Shown here piece after piece: positions 8,263 to 17,931 of a DNA stretch of 64,000 nt. The translations under genes were made by a program, and so were the position numbers. The notes under the pieces were generated by a model. That model had not been told where the DNA came from, searched no databases, and saw nothing but the letters and a program-made list of their open reading frames with translations. Origin of the DNA: Ningiella ruwaisensis (GTDB lineage Bacteria > Pseudomonadota > Gammaproteobacteria > Enterobacterales > Alteromonadaceae); NCBI RefSeq assembly GCF_004798935.1, contig NZ_RAHT01000006.1, forward strand, positions 124,001 through 188,000. Reading direction: 5' to 3'. Position 1 is the first letter of the stretch. Each line of letters opens with the position of its first letter.

Positions 8263-9954
8263 ATGCTTGATATCATTCACCAGTCTTCATTCATCGAAAT
8301 AACGGCTTTATTGGCCTTAACCGCTATTGCAGGCTTTATTGGAAGTTTTTTACGCCAGCCGCTCATTGTCAGCTTTATTTTAGTGGGTTTAATTGCAGGC
8401 CCGTCGGTATTAGATATTGTTCATTCTAAAGAAAAGATTGCCTTATTGTCTGAGCTGGGGATCGCCTTACTGTTGTTTTTAGTCGGCATAAAGCTTGACG
8501 TAAAACTGATTCGCTCTATAGGTCCGGTGTCTTTAATGACGGGTTTGGGACAGGTGATTTTTACCTCACTTGTTGGTTATCTCATTGGTTTAGCACTAGG
8601 CCTTGACCATATAACAAGCATCTATGTTGCCGTTGCGTTGACCTTTTCGTCCACCATCATTATCGTAAAACTACTTTCAGATAAACGAGAAATTGATTCG
8701 CTGCATGGACAAATAGCACTTGGTTTTTTGATTGTGCAAGATTTAGTTGTTGTGTTTTCAATGATTGTGCTTGCTACTATTGGAATGGGCAACGAAAGTG
8801 GCAACGCAGGCATTGGTGTTATCATTCAGGTGATATTATCTGGCTTGGCCTTAGTAGCATTCGTCATGTTTTTTATCAAATATTTAGCCAATCCGTTTAC
8901 TGCGAAACTGGCCAAAGCACCTGAGTTATTAGTCATTTGCTCGCTTGCATTAGCAACATTGTTTGCATCTGCAGGAACACTCGTTGGTTTGGGAAAAGAA
9001 TTAGGTGGCCTGCTTGCCGGTGTTGCCTTGGCCTCTACTCCTATCAAAGAAAGCATTGCCTCAAGAATGGCGCCTTTACGAGATTTCTTACTGCTGTTTT
9101 TCTTTATCGCTTTGGGTGCTACGCTAGATCTAAGCCTGCTTGGGAACTATCTGTTTGAGGCGATTGTATTTTCACTGTTCGTACTAATTGGCAATCCTCT
9201 GATTGTTCTGATTATTATGGGCGCCCTGGGTTATCGCAAACGCACGGGATTTTTAGCCGGTTTAACCGTAGCTCAAATAAGCGAATTTTCGCTTATTTTT
9301 GTCGCCATGGGGGTCACTATTGGACATGTTGCTCCAGAAGTAGCCGGTTTAGTGACGCTGGTTGGCATTATCACCATTGCCAGTTCTACTTATATGATCA
9401 CCTATTCTCACACGCTATACCGTATTTTTGAGCCAGCCTTAGACAGGTTTGAAAGAAAAGAGCCGACAAGAGAGCTTTCTACATCACCGTTTAAAGAGGG
9501 CGAGCGCTTTGATTTGGTGATGTTTGGACTGGGCCGCTTTGGTAGTTCAGTGGCGAAACAATTATCTAGAAAAGGCTTGTCAATTTTAGCTATCGATTTT
9601 AATCCTGATGTGGTGGAAGCACACCGAAAAAAAGGCATGAAAGTCAGCTTTGGAGACGCAACGGATGCAGATTTTGTATCTGAACTGCCTCTAGCTAAGG
9701 CAAAATGGGTGGTTTCGACAATTCCTACTCACCATTTAGGATTGGTGATCGACGACACTCGCAAAACTATTGTGCAATTAAGCAAAGCAGCAGGCTTTGA
9801 AGGAAAGTTTGCGGTGGTTTCGCACTCTGATAATGAAGCGATGGCGCTCAAACATGCTGGGATTGACTTAGTGTTAAAACCCTATACCGATGCAGCAACA
9901 CGCGCTTGTGAGCTGTTAATAAACCGCTTTGAAGCTTCTAAAACCGAATCATAA
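8263..9954 (+). CDS. Kef-type cation:proton antiporter with TrkA-N domain
   Basis: A monovalent cation:proton antiporter-2 family protein, 563 residues from the ATG at 8263, which has AAGG seven bases upstream; the in-frame ATG at 8245 lacks a site. Residues 1-385 hold about twelve membrane helices of the Na/H exchanger fold, with FSSTIIIVKLLSD and GFLIVQDLVVV as core motifs. Residues about 410-540 are a TrkA-N/RCK domain with the Rossmann motif GLGRFGSS. The likely role is K+ or Na+ efflux gated by nucleotide. It heads a three-gene unit: 10 bases to the Usp gene, then 45 to the PsiE gene. The protein lacks the TrkA-C domain. Confidence 0.9.
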   Translation: MLDIIHQSSFIEITALLALTAIAGFIGSFLRQPLIVSFILVGLIAGPSVLDIVHSKEKIALLSELGIALLLFLVGIKLDVKLIRSIGPVSLMTGLGQVIFTSLVGYLIGLALGLDHITSIYVAVALTFSSTIIIVKLLSDKREIDSLHGQIALGFLIVQDLVVVFSMIVLATIGMGNESGNAGIGVIIQVILSGLALVAFVMFFIKYLANPFTAKLAKAPELLVICSLALATLFASAGTLVGLGKELGGLLAGVALASTPIKESIASRMAPLRDFLLLFFFIALGATLDLSLLGNYLFEAIVFSLFVLIGNPLIVLIIMGALGYRKRTGFLAGLTVAQISEFSLIFVAMGVTIGHVAPEVAGLVTLVGIITIASSTYMITYSHTLYRIFEPALDRFERKEPTRELSTSPFKEGERFDLVMFGLGRFGSSVAKQLSRKGLSILAIDFNPDVVEAHRKKGMKVSFGDATDADFVSELPLAKAKWVVSTIPTHHLGLVIDDTRKTIVQLSKAAGFEGKFAVVSHSDNEAMALKHAGIDLVLKPYTDAATRACELLINRFEASKTES

Positions 9955-9964
9955 GGAAATTCCA

Positions 9965-10933
9965 ATGCGTCACTTTAAACATGCGCTTTTTGTTTTAGAT
10001 AAACACTTACCTAAAACCTCAGCCGCCCTTAAAACCGCCATTGAGTATGCTCAAAAGCATAGTACCGCCTTAAGCTTTATTTGTGTGCTTCCCGATTTAG
10101 CACCACTGCATTACAGCAACTCATCAGAAACCTTACACTCGATAAAGCAGACTTTACTTGATGCGACTCGCAAGCGTGCACTAGAACAATTGACATGTTT
10201 AGGAGCGGAAATTGACGGCAGAGCCATCGAACTTGATGTGTTGTTTGGAAAAGAATATATCGAAGTCAGCAAAGCGGTTTTGAAAAAACAACACGACCTG
10301 GTGATAAAACAAGTGTCGGATCCATCCTGGCTTGACTCAGTGCTAGGAAGCAATGATTTACATCTTCTAAGAAAGTGTCCGTGTGCAATTTGGCTAATTG
10401 ATGCAAAACACAATGCGCCTTTTTCAAACGTTGTGGCAGCGATTGATTTTTCTGACGATGATACTGAAAGCGCGCTAAACATAAACATCGCCAGCCATGC
10501 CGCAAGTTTTTGTGACAGCGATAGTACCCAAATGCATGTGCTATCAGTGTGTGACGGTTCGTTAAGTGACTTTGCCAGTTTGTGGGCAAATGATCCAAAT
10601 AAATTTGAGCGGGAATATTTAGAAGAAGAAGAGCGGCGCCGGTCTTTTTCAGCCTCGTTCTTGGTCAAGCAACTTTCAAAGCGAGATGATTTGCAAGGAT
10701 TTAGACCAAACAAGGTACGTCAGCATATTTTAAAGGGACACGCAGAAACGCTCATCCCTGAAACCTTGAAAACGCTTAATGCTGATTTACTAGTGATGGG
10801 CACCATCGCGCGGGGTGGCGTTTCTGGTATGTTAATTGGAAACACGGCAGAAGCCATTCTGCTTCAATTGCCCTGCTCTGTGCTGGCATTAAAGCCTACA
10901 AACTTTATTACACCTATTGCAACAACGGATTAG
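9965..10933 (+). CDS. Tandem universal stress protein, UspE-like
   Basis: 322 residues with two Usp domains in tandem (about 1-150 and 155-315), as in UspE. The second domain keeps the nucleotide-binding GNTAEAILLQLPCSVLALKP end and the LVMGTIAR strand; the first is more degenerate. The start is ATG at 9965 with AAGGA seven bases upstream and only ten bases after the antiporter stop, so the two genes are co-transcribed and perhaps coupled. The likely role is a cytoplasmic stress sensor tied to ion homeostasis. Usp domains next to cation antiporters are common. Confidence 0.88.
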   Translation: MRHFKHALFVLDKHLPKTSAALKTAIEYAQKHSTALSFICVLPDLAPLHYSNSSETLHSIKQTLLDATRKRALEQLTCLGAEIDGRAIELDVLFGKEYIEVSKAVLKKQHDLVIKQVSDPSWLDSVLGSNDLHLLRKCPCAIWLIDAKHNAPFSNVVAAIDFSDDDTESALNINIASHAASFCDSDSTQMHVLSVCDGSLSDFASLWANDPNKFEREYLEEEERRRSFSASFLVKQLSKRDDLQGFRPNKVRQHILKGHAETLIPETLKTLNADLLVMGTIARGGVSGMLIGNTAEAILLQLPCSVLALKPTNFITPIATTD

Positions 10934-10978
10934 GCACGCATTCATTCTTGGATTAAAACTATTTAGCAGGAACACATC

Positions 10979-11425
10979 ATGAAAGATGAAGATAATCATT
11001 TGAGCAATCAGGGCGACTGGTTAATCTGCCGCTTAAACAGCGTAATCCGTCAAGTAATTAGAGTGCTTGCCGTACTTATGGTGATTGTGATTATTTTATG
11101 TGTGGCCGATGTGGTTTGGGTGCTGTATAAAAAAATGACGACTCCACCATTGTATTTGTTGGATCTTAACGACATCTTCACCGTTTTTGCGGCATTTCTG
11201 GCAGTACTGATTGCAATAGAAATCTTTGCCAACATCACGCTTTATCTGCGCGATGATGTTATCCATATTCGACTGGTCATTGCCACCGCACTTATGGCCA
11301 TTGCCAGAAAAGTAATTGTGCTTGACTATTCAACCGTTGAACCGCAGTACGTTTATGCAACCGGCGTTGTGGTGCTTGCCCTGGGTATCACTTACTTTTT
11401 GGTGTCTAAACAGGCTAGGACTTAA
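10979..11425 (+). CDS. PsiE-family inner-membrane protein
   Basis: 148 residues with four predicted membrane helices, matching the phosphate-starvation-inducible PsiE family. Its LNDIFTVFAAFLAVLIAIE and ARKVIVLDY segments are characteristic. Function is unknown even in E. coli. AGGA precedes the ATG, and the gene follows the UspE-like gene by 45 bases in the same direction. It is therefore probably the last gene of the antiporter operon, suggesting a shared response to ionic or nutritional stress. Confidence 0.82.
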   Translation: MKDEDNHLSNQGDWLICRLNSVIRQVIRVLAVLMVIVIILCVADVVWVLYKKMTTPPLYLLDLNDIFTVFAAFLAVLIAIEIFANITLYLRDDVIHIRLVIATALMAIARKVIVLDYSTVEPQYVYATGVVVLALGITYFLVSKQART

Positions 11426-11542
11426 GTGAGGCGATTACTCTTATGATAAAAGACTTATCGTTAGCAACGATTATGATTATGAACCACAATATGGAATATT
11501 AACTAACTATTGATTAAGCGAGTTTTCAAAAAGGATGAAACG

Positions 11543-12313
11543 ATGTCAGATCCAAAAACAGTCATGATCACAGGCGCAGGCTCCGGTATCGGTAAAGCGA
11601 CTGCTGAACGCTTTTATCAGGAAGGTTTTAATGTTGCCTTACTTGGCCGTACGCTTGATAAACTTCAAGCCGTTGCTGAATCTTGGGATAGCGAGCGTTA
11701 CAAATGCATTAAGTGTGATGTTAGCGAGCAACAAGATATCAAAAATGCGGTAAATAAAGTGATCAATAATTTTTCGCGTCTTGACGTTCTTGTAAATAAT
11801 GCGGGCGTTGCAAACATGGCACCTATTGATGAATTTGAAGTGGATGAGTGGGAGCGCATTCAAACCATCAATTCAACTGGAGTATTTTTGAGCATCAAAC
11901 AAGCCTTTGAGCACTTAAAAGCAGTAAAGGGCAATGTGATCAATGTTTCATCGGTTTCAGGCATTCGAGGCGACTGGGGCGGATTTGCCTACAATGCCTC
12001 AAAAGGCGCAGTAAGTAATCTTACCCGCGCGCTTGCGCTGGATTTTGGTAAAGAGGGTATGCGGATTAATGCCGTCGCGCCAAGTTTAACGCGAACAGAA
12101 ATGGCCCAGGGTATTTTTGACGATGAACAAAAATACGCTAAATTTTGCGAACGTATTCCGATGGGTCGCGGTGCAGAGCCCGAAGAAATTGCAGATGTGA
12201 TTTATTTTTTAAGTAGTGATGAAGCCCGCTTTGTGAATGGTGTTGTTTTGCCGGTTGACGGCGGCTTAAGTGCGTCTAATGGCCAGCCGCCTTTAATAAC
12301 TGGTTCAGGTTAA
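11543..12313 (+). CDS. Short-chain dehydrogenase/reductase
   Basis: A classical SDR of 256 residues. The Rossmann glycine motif TGAGSGIG, NNAG, catalytic Ser (NVSSVSG) and YxxxK (YNASK) are all present, and the C-terminus carries the usual PVDGG. The ATG at 11543 has AAAGGA about eight bases upstream; the longer frame from 11510 is less likely. Substrate cannot be read from sequence. Related enzymes oxidise sugars, sugar acids or 3-oxoacyl compounds. Its position before the sugar-acid region makes a polyol or uronate substrate conceivable, but no operator-like motif is seen upstream. Confidence 0.82.
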   Translation: MSDPKTVMITGAGSGIGKATAERFYQEGFNVALLGRTLDKLQAVAESWDSERYKCIKCDVSEQQDIKNAVNKVINNFSRLDVLVNNAGVANMAPIDEFEVDEWERIQTINSTGVFLSIKQAFEHLKAVKGNVINVSSVSGIRGDWGGFAYNASKGAVSNLTRALALDFGKEGMRINAVAPSLTRTEMAQGIFDDEQKYAKFCERIPMGRGAEPEEIADVIYFLSSDEARFVNGVVLPVDGGLSASNGQPPLITGSG

Positions 12314-12493
12314 AACCCTAAGAACAAGTTAAAACCTAAAATACCATCTTAATTAAATATGCATGCCAAAAATTTAAAGCTGAAATGCAAAGAGATTTAT
12401 TTTTCGAAAGATAATTAAAATTAACAATAGAGAACTTAACGTAAGCACAAACGACACTTAATGGTTGAAAAATTGTTAAAAATTTGACAATAA

Positions 12494-12506
12494 TTGGTTA
12501 TACCGA
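12494..12506. promoter_or_regulatory. Candidate uronate-regulon operator upstream of LctP gene
   Basis: TTGGTTATACCGA, flanked by AA and ATT to give a near-palindrome with one mismatch. A further half-site TTGGT begins at 12515. It fits the TTGGT-N3-ACCAA pattern found before other sugar-acid genes here and resembles known UxuR/ExuR-type sites. It lies about 55 bases before the permease start. Confidence 0.5.
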
Positions 12507-12559
12507 ATTTATAATTGGTCAGTCAGATGGTGATGCGGGCCAAATTAAAAGGAATAACT

Positions 12560-14266
12560 GTGTCTCAGACCTTATATGGAATAATAGCCCTTTCGCCTAT
12601 TCTGCTCTCAGGACTATTATTGATTGGTTTAAGAATGCCTGCGAAAACAGCCATGCCAATCGTTTTAGTGTTAACAGTCGGCATTGCTCTTCAGGTTTGG
12701 GATATGAGTCTGTCTCGTATCATCGCATCAAGCCTACAAGGCTTAGTGATTACAAGCTCAGTCCTTTGGATAATTTTTGGAGCGATTTTTCTACTTTTTA
12801 CTCTTAAACACACCGGTGCTATTGGTGTAATCAGACACGGGTTCATCGCCATCTCTCCTGATAGACGCGTTCAAGCAATCATCATAGCGTGGTGTTTTGG
12901 CACCTTTATCGAGGGAGCTTCAGGCTTTGGTACACCCGCAGCAGTAGTTGGTCCATTGCTTGTTGCAATAGGATTTCCTGCCTTAAGTGCAGTTATGTTA
13001 GGCATGTTAATTCAAAGTACGCCGGTCAGTTTTGGAGCGGTAGGTACGCCTATTGTTATTGGAGTAAACAATGGATTGGATGCTGCCAGCATTTCTATCG
13101 AGTTAAGTAAGGTTGCATGGAGTTGGGAACAATTTGTGATGCTTATCACGCATCATGTTGCTGTCATTCATGCAATCGTCGGTATTCCAATTCCACTCAT
13201 AATGGTGATGCTGCTTACACGATATTTTGGGAAAAATAAAAGTTGGAGAGAAGGACTGGCAATTGTACCTTTCGCCATCTTTGCTGGATTAGCATTCACG
13301 GTTCCATATGCTATCACGGGCATTTTACTCGGTCCTGAGTTTCCCTCATTATTGGGCGGTCTGGCCAGCATGCTAATTGTTTTAACTGCTGCAAAACATG
13401 GTTTTTTAATGCCAAAAAATCATTGGGATTTTGCTCCGTCAGACAAATGGCCCCAGCACTGGTTAGGCACTCTAAGAGCAGAAAGGTCGCAAACTAATAA
13501 GCAAGTTCTGAACATGTCTATTTCAGTTGCATGGGCGCCCTATTTGCTTATGGCTGCACTACTGGTGCTGTCGAGGACAATACCTGAACTAAAAAGCAGT
13601 TTAAACGCGATTTCTATCTCGTTTACCGACATATTGGGAGAAGCCAATATAAATGCTTCGTTTGCCCCTTTGTTTTTACCAGGAGGGATTTTGATTGGTT
13701 GTGCACTTATTGCTGCTGCAACACAAGCGTCGAAATCTTCCAGTATCCTTACCAAGTCATTTAAAGACTCTGGCATAACAACGCTTAAAGCTGGCTTTGT
13801 TTTGGTGTTTACCATTCCTATGGTACGCATCTTTATAAACTCTGGCGTCAATCTTTCTGATTTACCCAGCATGCCCGTGGCAAGTGCTGAATTATTTGTC
13901 AACATTTTCGGAAGCGCATTCCCACTTATATCACCTACTATAGGCGCTTTGGGCGCCTTTATTGCTGGTAGTAATACAGTGTCGAATCTTATGTTTGCTC
14001 AATTCCAATTTGAGGTAGCAATGAACTTAGGTGTATCACCAGCACTAATTGTGGCGACTCAGGCAGTTGGCGCAGCCGCTGGTAATATGATTGCGATCCA
14101 TAATGTCGTCGCAGCCTCAGCAGTTGTCGGGCTTTTAGACAAAGAGGGTGAAACGCTTAAGCGCACGATCCTACCAATGTTTTACTACGTGCTCGCAGTC
14201 GGTACTCTTGCGATGATAGGGATACACATTTTAAAGATATTTGATCCATTGATTAAAGTTTCATAA
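12560..14266 (+). CDS. LctP-family lactate/organic-acid permease
   Basis: An inner-membrane permease of about 568 residues with a dozen or more helices, of the L-lactate permease (LldP/GlcA) family. [18 protein letters not shown] and the late [18 protein letters not shown] are family signatures. The GTG at 12560 has AAAAGGA six bases upstream; the in-frame TTG at 12515 does not. Family members carry lactate or glycolate by proton symport. Here the operator-like site upstream and the sulfatase downstream suggest another hydroxy- or sugar-acid, which is inference. It is followed by a 360-base gap. Confidence 0.88.
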   Translation: MSQTLYGIIALSPILLSGLLLIGLRMPAKTAMPIVLVLTVGIALQVWDMSLSRIIASSLQGLVITSSVLWIIFGAIFLLFTLKHTGAIGVIRHGFIAISPDRRVQAIIIAWCFGTFIEGASGFGTPAAVVGPLLVAIGFPALSAVMLGMLIQSTPVSFGAVGTPIVIGVNNGLDAASISIELSKVAWSWEQFVMLITHHVAVIHAIVGIPIPLIMVMLLTRYFGKNKSWREGLAIVPFAIFAGLAFTVPYAITGILLGPEFPSLLGGLASMLIVLTAAKHGFLMPKNHWDFAPSDKWPQHWLGTLRAERSQTNKQVLNMSISVAWAPYLLMAALLVLSRTIPELKSSLNAISISFTDILGEANINASFAPLFLPGGILIGCALIAAATQASKSSSILTKSFKDSGITTLKAGFVLVFTIPMVRIFINSGVNLSDLPSMPVASAELFVNIFGSAFPLISPTIGALGAFIAGSNTVSNLMFAQFQFEVAMNLGVSPALIVATQAVGAAAGNMIAIHNVVAASAVVGLLDKEGETLKRTILPMFYYVLAVGTLAMIGIHILKIFDPLIKVS

Positions 14267-14308
14267 ATAAGGCAATCGTATTACTGATAGTTGTTGATTA
14301 AGAACAAG

Positions 14309-14356
14309 ACTCTTGAAAAAAATCATTCTTGAAACAAAGCATTCTTGAAATAAAGC
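14309..14356. repeat. 16-bp tandem repeat, three units
   Basis: ACTCTTGAAAAAAATC, ATTCTTGAAACAAAGC and ATTCTTGAAATAAAGC in direct succession, with a further ATTC start. It lies between the permease and sulfatase genes. Confidence 0.7.
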
Positions 14357-14400
14357 ATTCAAATGAAGTACTAGGCAAGACTATTTATCTTTGGACACTA

Positions 14401-14410
14401 GGGGGGGGGG
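14401..14410. repeat. Homopolymeric G10 tract
   Basis: Ten consecutive G about 220 bases before the sulfatase start. Such runs are prone to slipped-strand mispairing and, when near a promoter, can switch expression. Confidence 0.8.
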
Positions 14411-14627
14411 TGAAACCTAACCCTCTATTAGTTTTTAGAATATTGAAAACACTTTGATCGTAATCTTGACAGACATGCCATCTCCATCTATATTACACAT
14501 TCACTTCGACCTATATGACCAATATTTTATACATCAAACGGATAAACAATTTATTAATTGGCTCAAGATTTCTATTGGTTTCGTTTGCAATAATATTCTG
14601 GCATTAGTTAAAACATTGAGGTCAAAA

Positions 14628-16292
14628 ATGCATCGCGGTATCAAAGAGTCTTGCCAAATAATTTCATTGACGCTTATATTCTCATGTCTTTATTGCGCTA
14701 ATATTTTGGCTAAAGAGTCACCTGAGCAGAGTCCAAACGTTGTTCTTATCCTCGCAGATGATTTAGGTTGGTCAGATTTAGGCAGTTATGGCAGTGAAAT
14801 AAATACACCCGTGCTTGATGAACTCGCTGATAATGGCATGCGTTTCACCCAATTTACAAACACCTCAAAGTGTTTTCCAACCAGAGCCTCTCTTTTAACC
14901 GGTCAGTATGCGCAAAGTGTCGGCGCCAGTAAAACGTGGAGACAGCCTTGGGTTAATAGCCTTACTTTAGGTGATGTTTTTAGAAACGCCGGTTACACCA
15001 CACTTTTTGTAGGTAAACATCACGGCGTTGACCATCCAATGGATTTAGGATTTGACCATTACTGGGGATTATTTGCAGGAGCGGCGAATTATTTTAATCC
15101 TGGCTATCAGCGTCCAGAAGAGGCGCTCCCTGCACAAAAACGTCCCCTGGAACGTCCCTATTGTTTTGACCGAAAGTGTTTTGCCCCTTTTACCCCTGAG
15201 AAAGGTTTTTATGCAACTGATGAATTTACCGATTGGTCTATTGCTTTAACGCAAACGAGTATAGAAAAGCAGCAGCCCTTCTTTTTGTATCTGAGCTATA
15301 CAGCGCCTCATGACCCGCTACATATACCAGATGAAGACAGAGACATGTACAGTGGCGTTTATGACATGGGTTATGCACCCATTCGTCAAAAAAGAATCGA
15401 GCGTATTAAATCGCTAGGGCTTATCGATGAAAATGCACCGGTATCTGATGCTATTTATCGAGACTGGTCTTCACTATCTGACAAGCAGCGAGCAGATGAA
15501 ATTGCTCGTCAGGAAGTATTCGCAGCAATGACCACCCGCCTTGATAAGCAAATCGGCCGTTTGCTTGATCACCTGGCCAAACATGATCAGCTAGACAATA
15601 CCCTGATCCTCTTTTTATCAGACAATGGCAGTTCGGCTGAAGAAGTTGACATAGGCGAAGGTAAAATCGGTCAAATCGATCGCTGGGCAAGTTTAAACGG
15701 CGATTGGGCAAATGTTGGAAATACACCCTTTAAACAAGCAAAAAACTCAAGTTATGGCGGCGGTGTAAATACGCCTTTTATTGTGCGATTGCCAAAAAGT
15801 ATGATTACGCAGTCGACTGATAACTCACAGCAAAATGAAGAAAAAGACGCAGCTAAAAACAAAGGAAGAATAGTTCGATATCCTGCTCACGTAAAAGACA
15901 TTTTACCTACCATGCTTGCGTTCGTAGACAATTCATATCCAAAGCAAATCAGAAACGAACCTACTATCGCGCCAGCTGGTGAGTCTCTGTTGAAGCGTTT
16001 TACTAATCATGAACTAGACGAAGATCAGACACGAAACACCCCCATATTTTACCAATGGCAAAATCAACGAGCCGTGCGCTACGGTAAATGGCGATTGGTG
16101 GGGCAAAGAGACAAGGAAGATCAACAGTGGCAATACAGCCTTTATGATGTGGTTGATGATATCGCTGAAACAACAGATATCAGCCAACAATTTCCAAAGG
16201 AATTGGAGCAACTTATAGATATGCTTGATGCCTGGGAGAGTCGCACTTACGCAGAATTTGATGCGGCCAAGCAACGTCGCGAGCAAATGTAA
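14628..16292 (+). CDS. Secreted arylsulfatase-type sulfatase (family S1, Cys-type)
   Basis: A 554-residue sulfatase from the ATG at 14628, which has GAGG nearby and opens a signal peptide (SLTLIFSCLYCANILAKE). Conserved parts: VVLILADDLGWSDLG with the first metal-binding Asp pair; the formylglycine motif CFPTRASLLTGQ, where Cys is converted by an anaerobic-type or FGE maturase; and LFLSDNGSSAEE with the second Asp-Asn pair. It should be periplasmic or extracellular and remove sulfate from algal polysaccharide fragments. S1 subfamily cannot be assigned. It follows the permease gene in the same direction. Confidence 0.9.
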   Translation: MHRGIKESCQIISLTLIFSCLYCANILAKESPEQSPNVVLILADDLGWSDLGSYGSEINTPVLDELADNGMRFTQFTNTSKCFPTRASLLTGQYAQSVGASKTWRQPWVNSLTLGDVFRNAGYTTLFVGKHHGVDHPMDLGFDHYWGLFAGAANYFNPGYQRPEEALPAQKRPLERPYCFDRKCFAPFTPEKGFYATDEFTDWSIALTQTSIEKQQPFFLYLSYTAPHDPLHIPDEDRDMYSGVYDMGYAPIRQKRIERIKSLGLIDENAPVSDAIYRDWSSLSDKQRADEIARQEVFAAMTTRLDKQIGRLLDHLAKHDQLDNTLILFLSDNGSSAEEVDIGEGKIGQIDRWASLNGDWANVGNTPFKQAKNSSYGGGVNTPFIVRLPKSMITQSTDNSQQNEEKDAAKNKGRIVRYPAHVKDILPTMLAFVDNSYPKQIRNEPTIAPAGESLLKRFTNHELDEDQTRNTPIFYQWQNQRAVRYGKWRLVGQRDKEDQQWQYSLYDVVDDIAETTDISQQFPKELEQLIDMLDAWESRTYAEFDAAKQRREQM

Positions 16293-16308
16293 AGGTACTA
16301 AATAATAA

Positions 16309-16355
16309 GACTATTGAGTACTTGATTATTGAGTAACGCGATTATTGAGTAAAGA
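16309..16355. repeat. 15-16-bp tandem repeat after sulfatase
   Basis: GACTATTGAGTACTT, GATTATTGAGTAACGC and GATTATTGAGTAAAGA in succession, starting 17 bases after the sulfatase stop and lying before the next gene. Confidence 0.65.
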
Positions 16356-16414
16356 ATAATGCGTGATAAGAAATAAGTGCGCTATTTAATTTAAATCGTT
16401 TTTAAGGAGACTCC

Positions 16415-17374
16415 ATGTCTGAACATATTACCCACGTGGCAGTTTATGAAGATGCTATGCGGCTGATAAAACTCGCTGAGGATAGATTTCCTAAACGCTT
16501 TACGCAATGCTTATCGCGTGCATATGATTCAGGATTGTTATGTTCTGCCATGCGTGGCGGTCGTTTCTTTATTGTGACTTTGTTACTGGAACAAAGAGCC
16601 ATAGACTTTGAAAACGCAAGCATAAAAGATGATGAAAGACTCGCAGCGAGTCTTGGCGCAATCGGTCATAGAGCGGCTGACAACACTTTTAAGCCTATGT
16701 TTCAAGCGGTTGCAAGCGACGAAAATCCTCATTTTTATGAACAAGAAGCGCAGACTTTCCACGATGCTATCACCTTTGAAAAGGTTTACGATAATGGTAA
16801 AAGACCAAGCGTATCACCCTTTCAAGACTTTAATCCTTCAACTTTAAGTTACCACCTTGAAAATTTAAAAGGCATCGAAGCAATACAAGCTGAGCCGTTT
16901 GAAAAGCTTGTGACTTACGCTTATCTAGACGACTTTGCCACTGTTAGGCACATAGACACTAGCGGATTAGACGCGCAAAGTATGGCTGATAAAATCATCG
17001 AAAACGTACAATCTCCTTACGAACCATTGCCATGGTATGTGCAAGCTAATCAAAATCCGGATCCGGTCAAACTGCAAAAATATATAACTAAACCCAACAT
17101 GTATAACGAAGAAGATTTAATCATAAGATTAGTCCGGGAACAGCAAATCAACGGTAGCATTGCGACTGAAAGTAGGTTTGACGAAGCAGTTAAGCTGGCC
17201 ACTGATGAGGAAAATCCGCAAAGTGGCTACGCAAGAGCTTTGGGGCTTGCCTGGGAATATTTGCGTGTAGCCGCAGATACCTTTGATGGCAGGCTTTCAG
17301 AAAATGAAGCATACAAAGGTTTTAGAATTTCGAATAAACAAAAAGCGCAAATACGCGCTCGTTTCGTCGCATGA
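16415..17374 (+). CDS. Hypothetical protein, 319 aa
   Basis: Not recognised. The 319-residue product has no signal peptide or membrane helix, is rich in Asp, Glu, Arg and Ala, and looks alpha-helical and cytoplasmic. Notable stretches are LAEDRFPKRFTQCLSRAYD near the N-terminus, ALGLAWEYLRVAADTFDG and a basic end (SNKQKAQIRARF). The ATG has an AAGGAG ribosome-binding site at good distance, so the gene is real. Its TGA overlaps the ATG of the next gene (ATGA), implying translational coupling with the Tat-leader protein downstream. The pair may form a functional unit of unknown purpose. Confidence 0.7.
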   Translation: MSEHITHVAVYEDAMRLIKLAEDRFPKRFTQCLSRAYDSGLLCSAMRGGRFFIVTLLLEQRAIDFENASIKDDERLAASLGAIGHRAADNTFKPMFQAVASDENPHFYEQEAQTFHDAITFEKVYDNGKRPSVSPFQDFNPSTLSYHLENLKGIEAIQAEPFEKLVTYAYLDDFATVRHIDTSGLDAQSMADKIIENVQSPYEPLPWYVQANQNPDPVKLQKYITKPNMYNEEDLIIRLVREQQINGSIATESRFDEAVKLATDEENPQSGYARALGLAWEYLRVAADTFDGRLSENEAYKGFRISNKQKAQIRARFVA

Positions 17375-17490
17375 GTAAACGTTGCATAAGTAAGCGTTGC
17401 ATGAATAAGCACTGCATAAGTAAAGGTAGCATGGGTGAATCTAGCATGAGTGAATCTAGCATGAGTAAACAAGGCATGAGCAAACTAAAC
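17371..17490. repeat. 15-bp tandem repeat, eight units, carrying multiple start codons
   Basis: Eight consecutive 15-base units beginning ATGAGTAAACGTTGC and drifting to ATGAGCAAACTAAAC. Six begin with ATG and two with ATA. The array is in frame with the following Tat-signal protein and starts exactly at the ATGA overlap with the upstream gene. Confidence 0.85.
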
Positions 17491-17931
17491 GAACGACGTC
17501 GATTCTTACAGCTTTGTGTAATAAGCAGTGCGCTTGGTGGACTAGCGCTTTCAGGCTTTGGTTCAAATTTCGCATTCGCAAGCAATCACAATGAAAGACA
17601 AAGCATTGATGCCGATTCTCGACAAAGGTATTTCCCACTGGGAATTAGTCCCATCGCTTTAGTTGAAGATGCAGGTTGGTTTGCCTTTGCTGCAAATTTA
17701 GTGAAGGATGAAGATGCTCAGGTTGCGTTATTATCTGCGATGCGCGCAAGACCTGTAGAAGATAGAGATGACTACTATCATCCCGGTAGTAAAGGCCGTG
17801 TTTTATCAACTTTAGATCCACAGGATCCCCGCCTGGATGAGTTAATTAACGATTTAAAACAAAATCAGGATATAAAACTGCGTAGTGAAAAATTTGCACT
17901 ATGTATGGTTGGAAGGGAAAACAGATTCTAA
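17371..17931 (+). pseudogene. Tat-signal protein, 5' part of a frameshifted gene
   Basis: 186 residues from the first repeat ATG; the true start is probably the last repeat ATG at 17476, which gives MSKLNERRRFLQLC and a textbook twin-arginine signal ending near NFAFAS. The mature part (about 115 residues) is not recognised. The frame ends at 17929 and the other half of the protein continues in the -1 frame from about 17887. No ribosome-binding site precedes the second part, so I read this as one gene broken by a single-base indel between 17886 and 17929. Coupled to the gene at 16415. Alternatively it could be two overlapping genes. Confidence 0.55.

Larger units (their letters stand above)
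14267..14627. promoter_or_regulatory. Upstream region of sulfatase with repeats and a G-tract
   Basis: About 360 bases between the permease stop and the preferred sulfatase start. It holds a 16-bp triple repeat (14309-14356) and a run of ten G (14401-14410). No clear terminator is visible. A reading frame in phase with the sulfatase extends back to 14454 from a TTG, but it looks non-coding. Confidence 0.5.

Noticed and set aside
10111-10713. 200-residue frame antisense to the Usp gene
   Set aside because: Shadow of the convincing tandem Usp gene; Ser/Cys-rich without domain character.
14454-14627. N-terminal extension of the sulfatase from a TTG start
   Set aside because: The added 58 residues are not signal-like, while ATG 14628 has GAGG and opens a normal signal peptide.
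17887-17929. Programmed -1 frameshift site
   Set aside because: The G/A run does not make a standard X-XXY-YYZ heptamer in the zero frame, and no clear downstream stem-loop was found; a plain indel is simpler.
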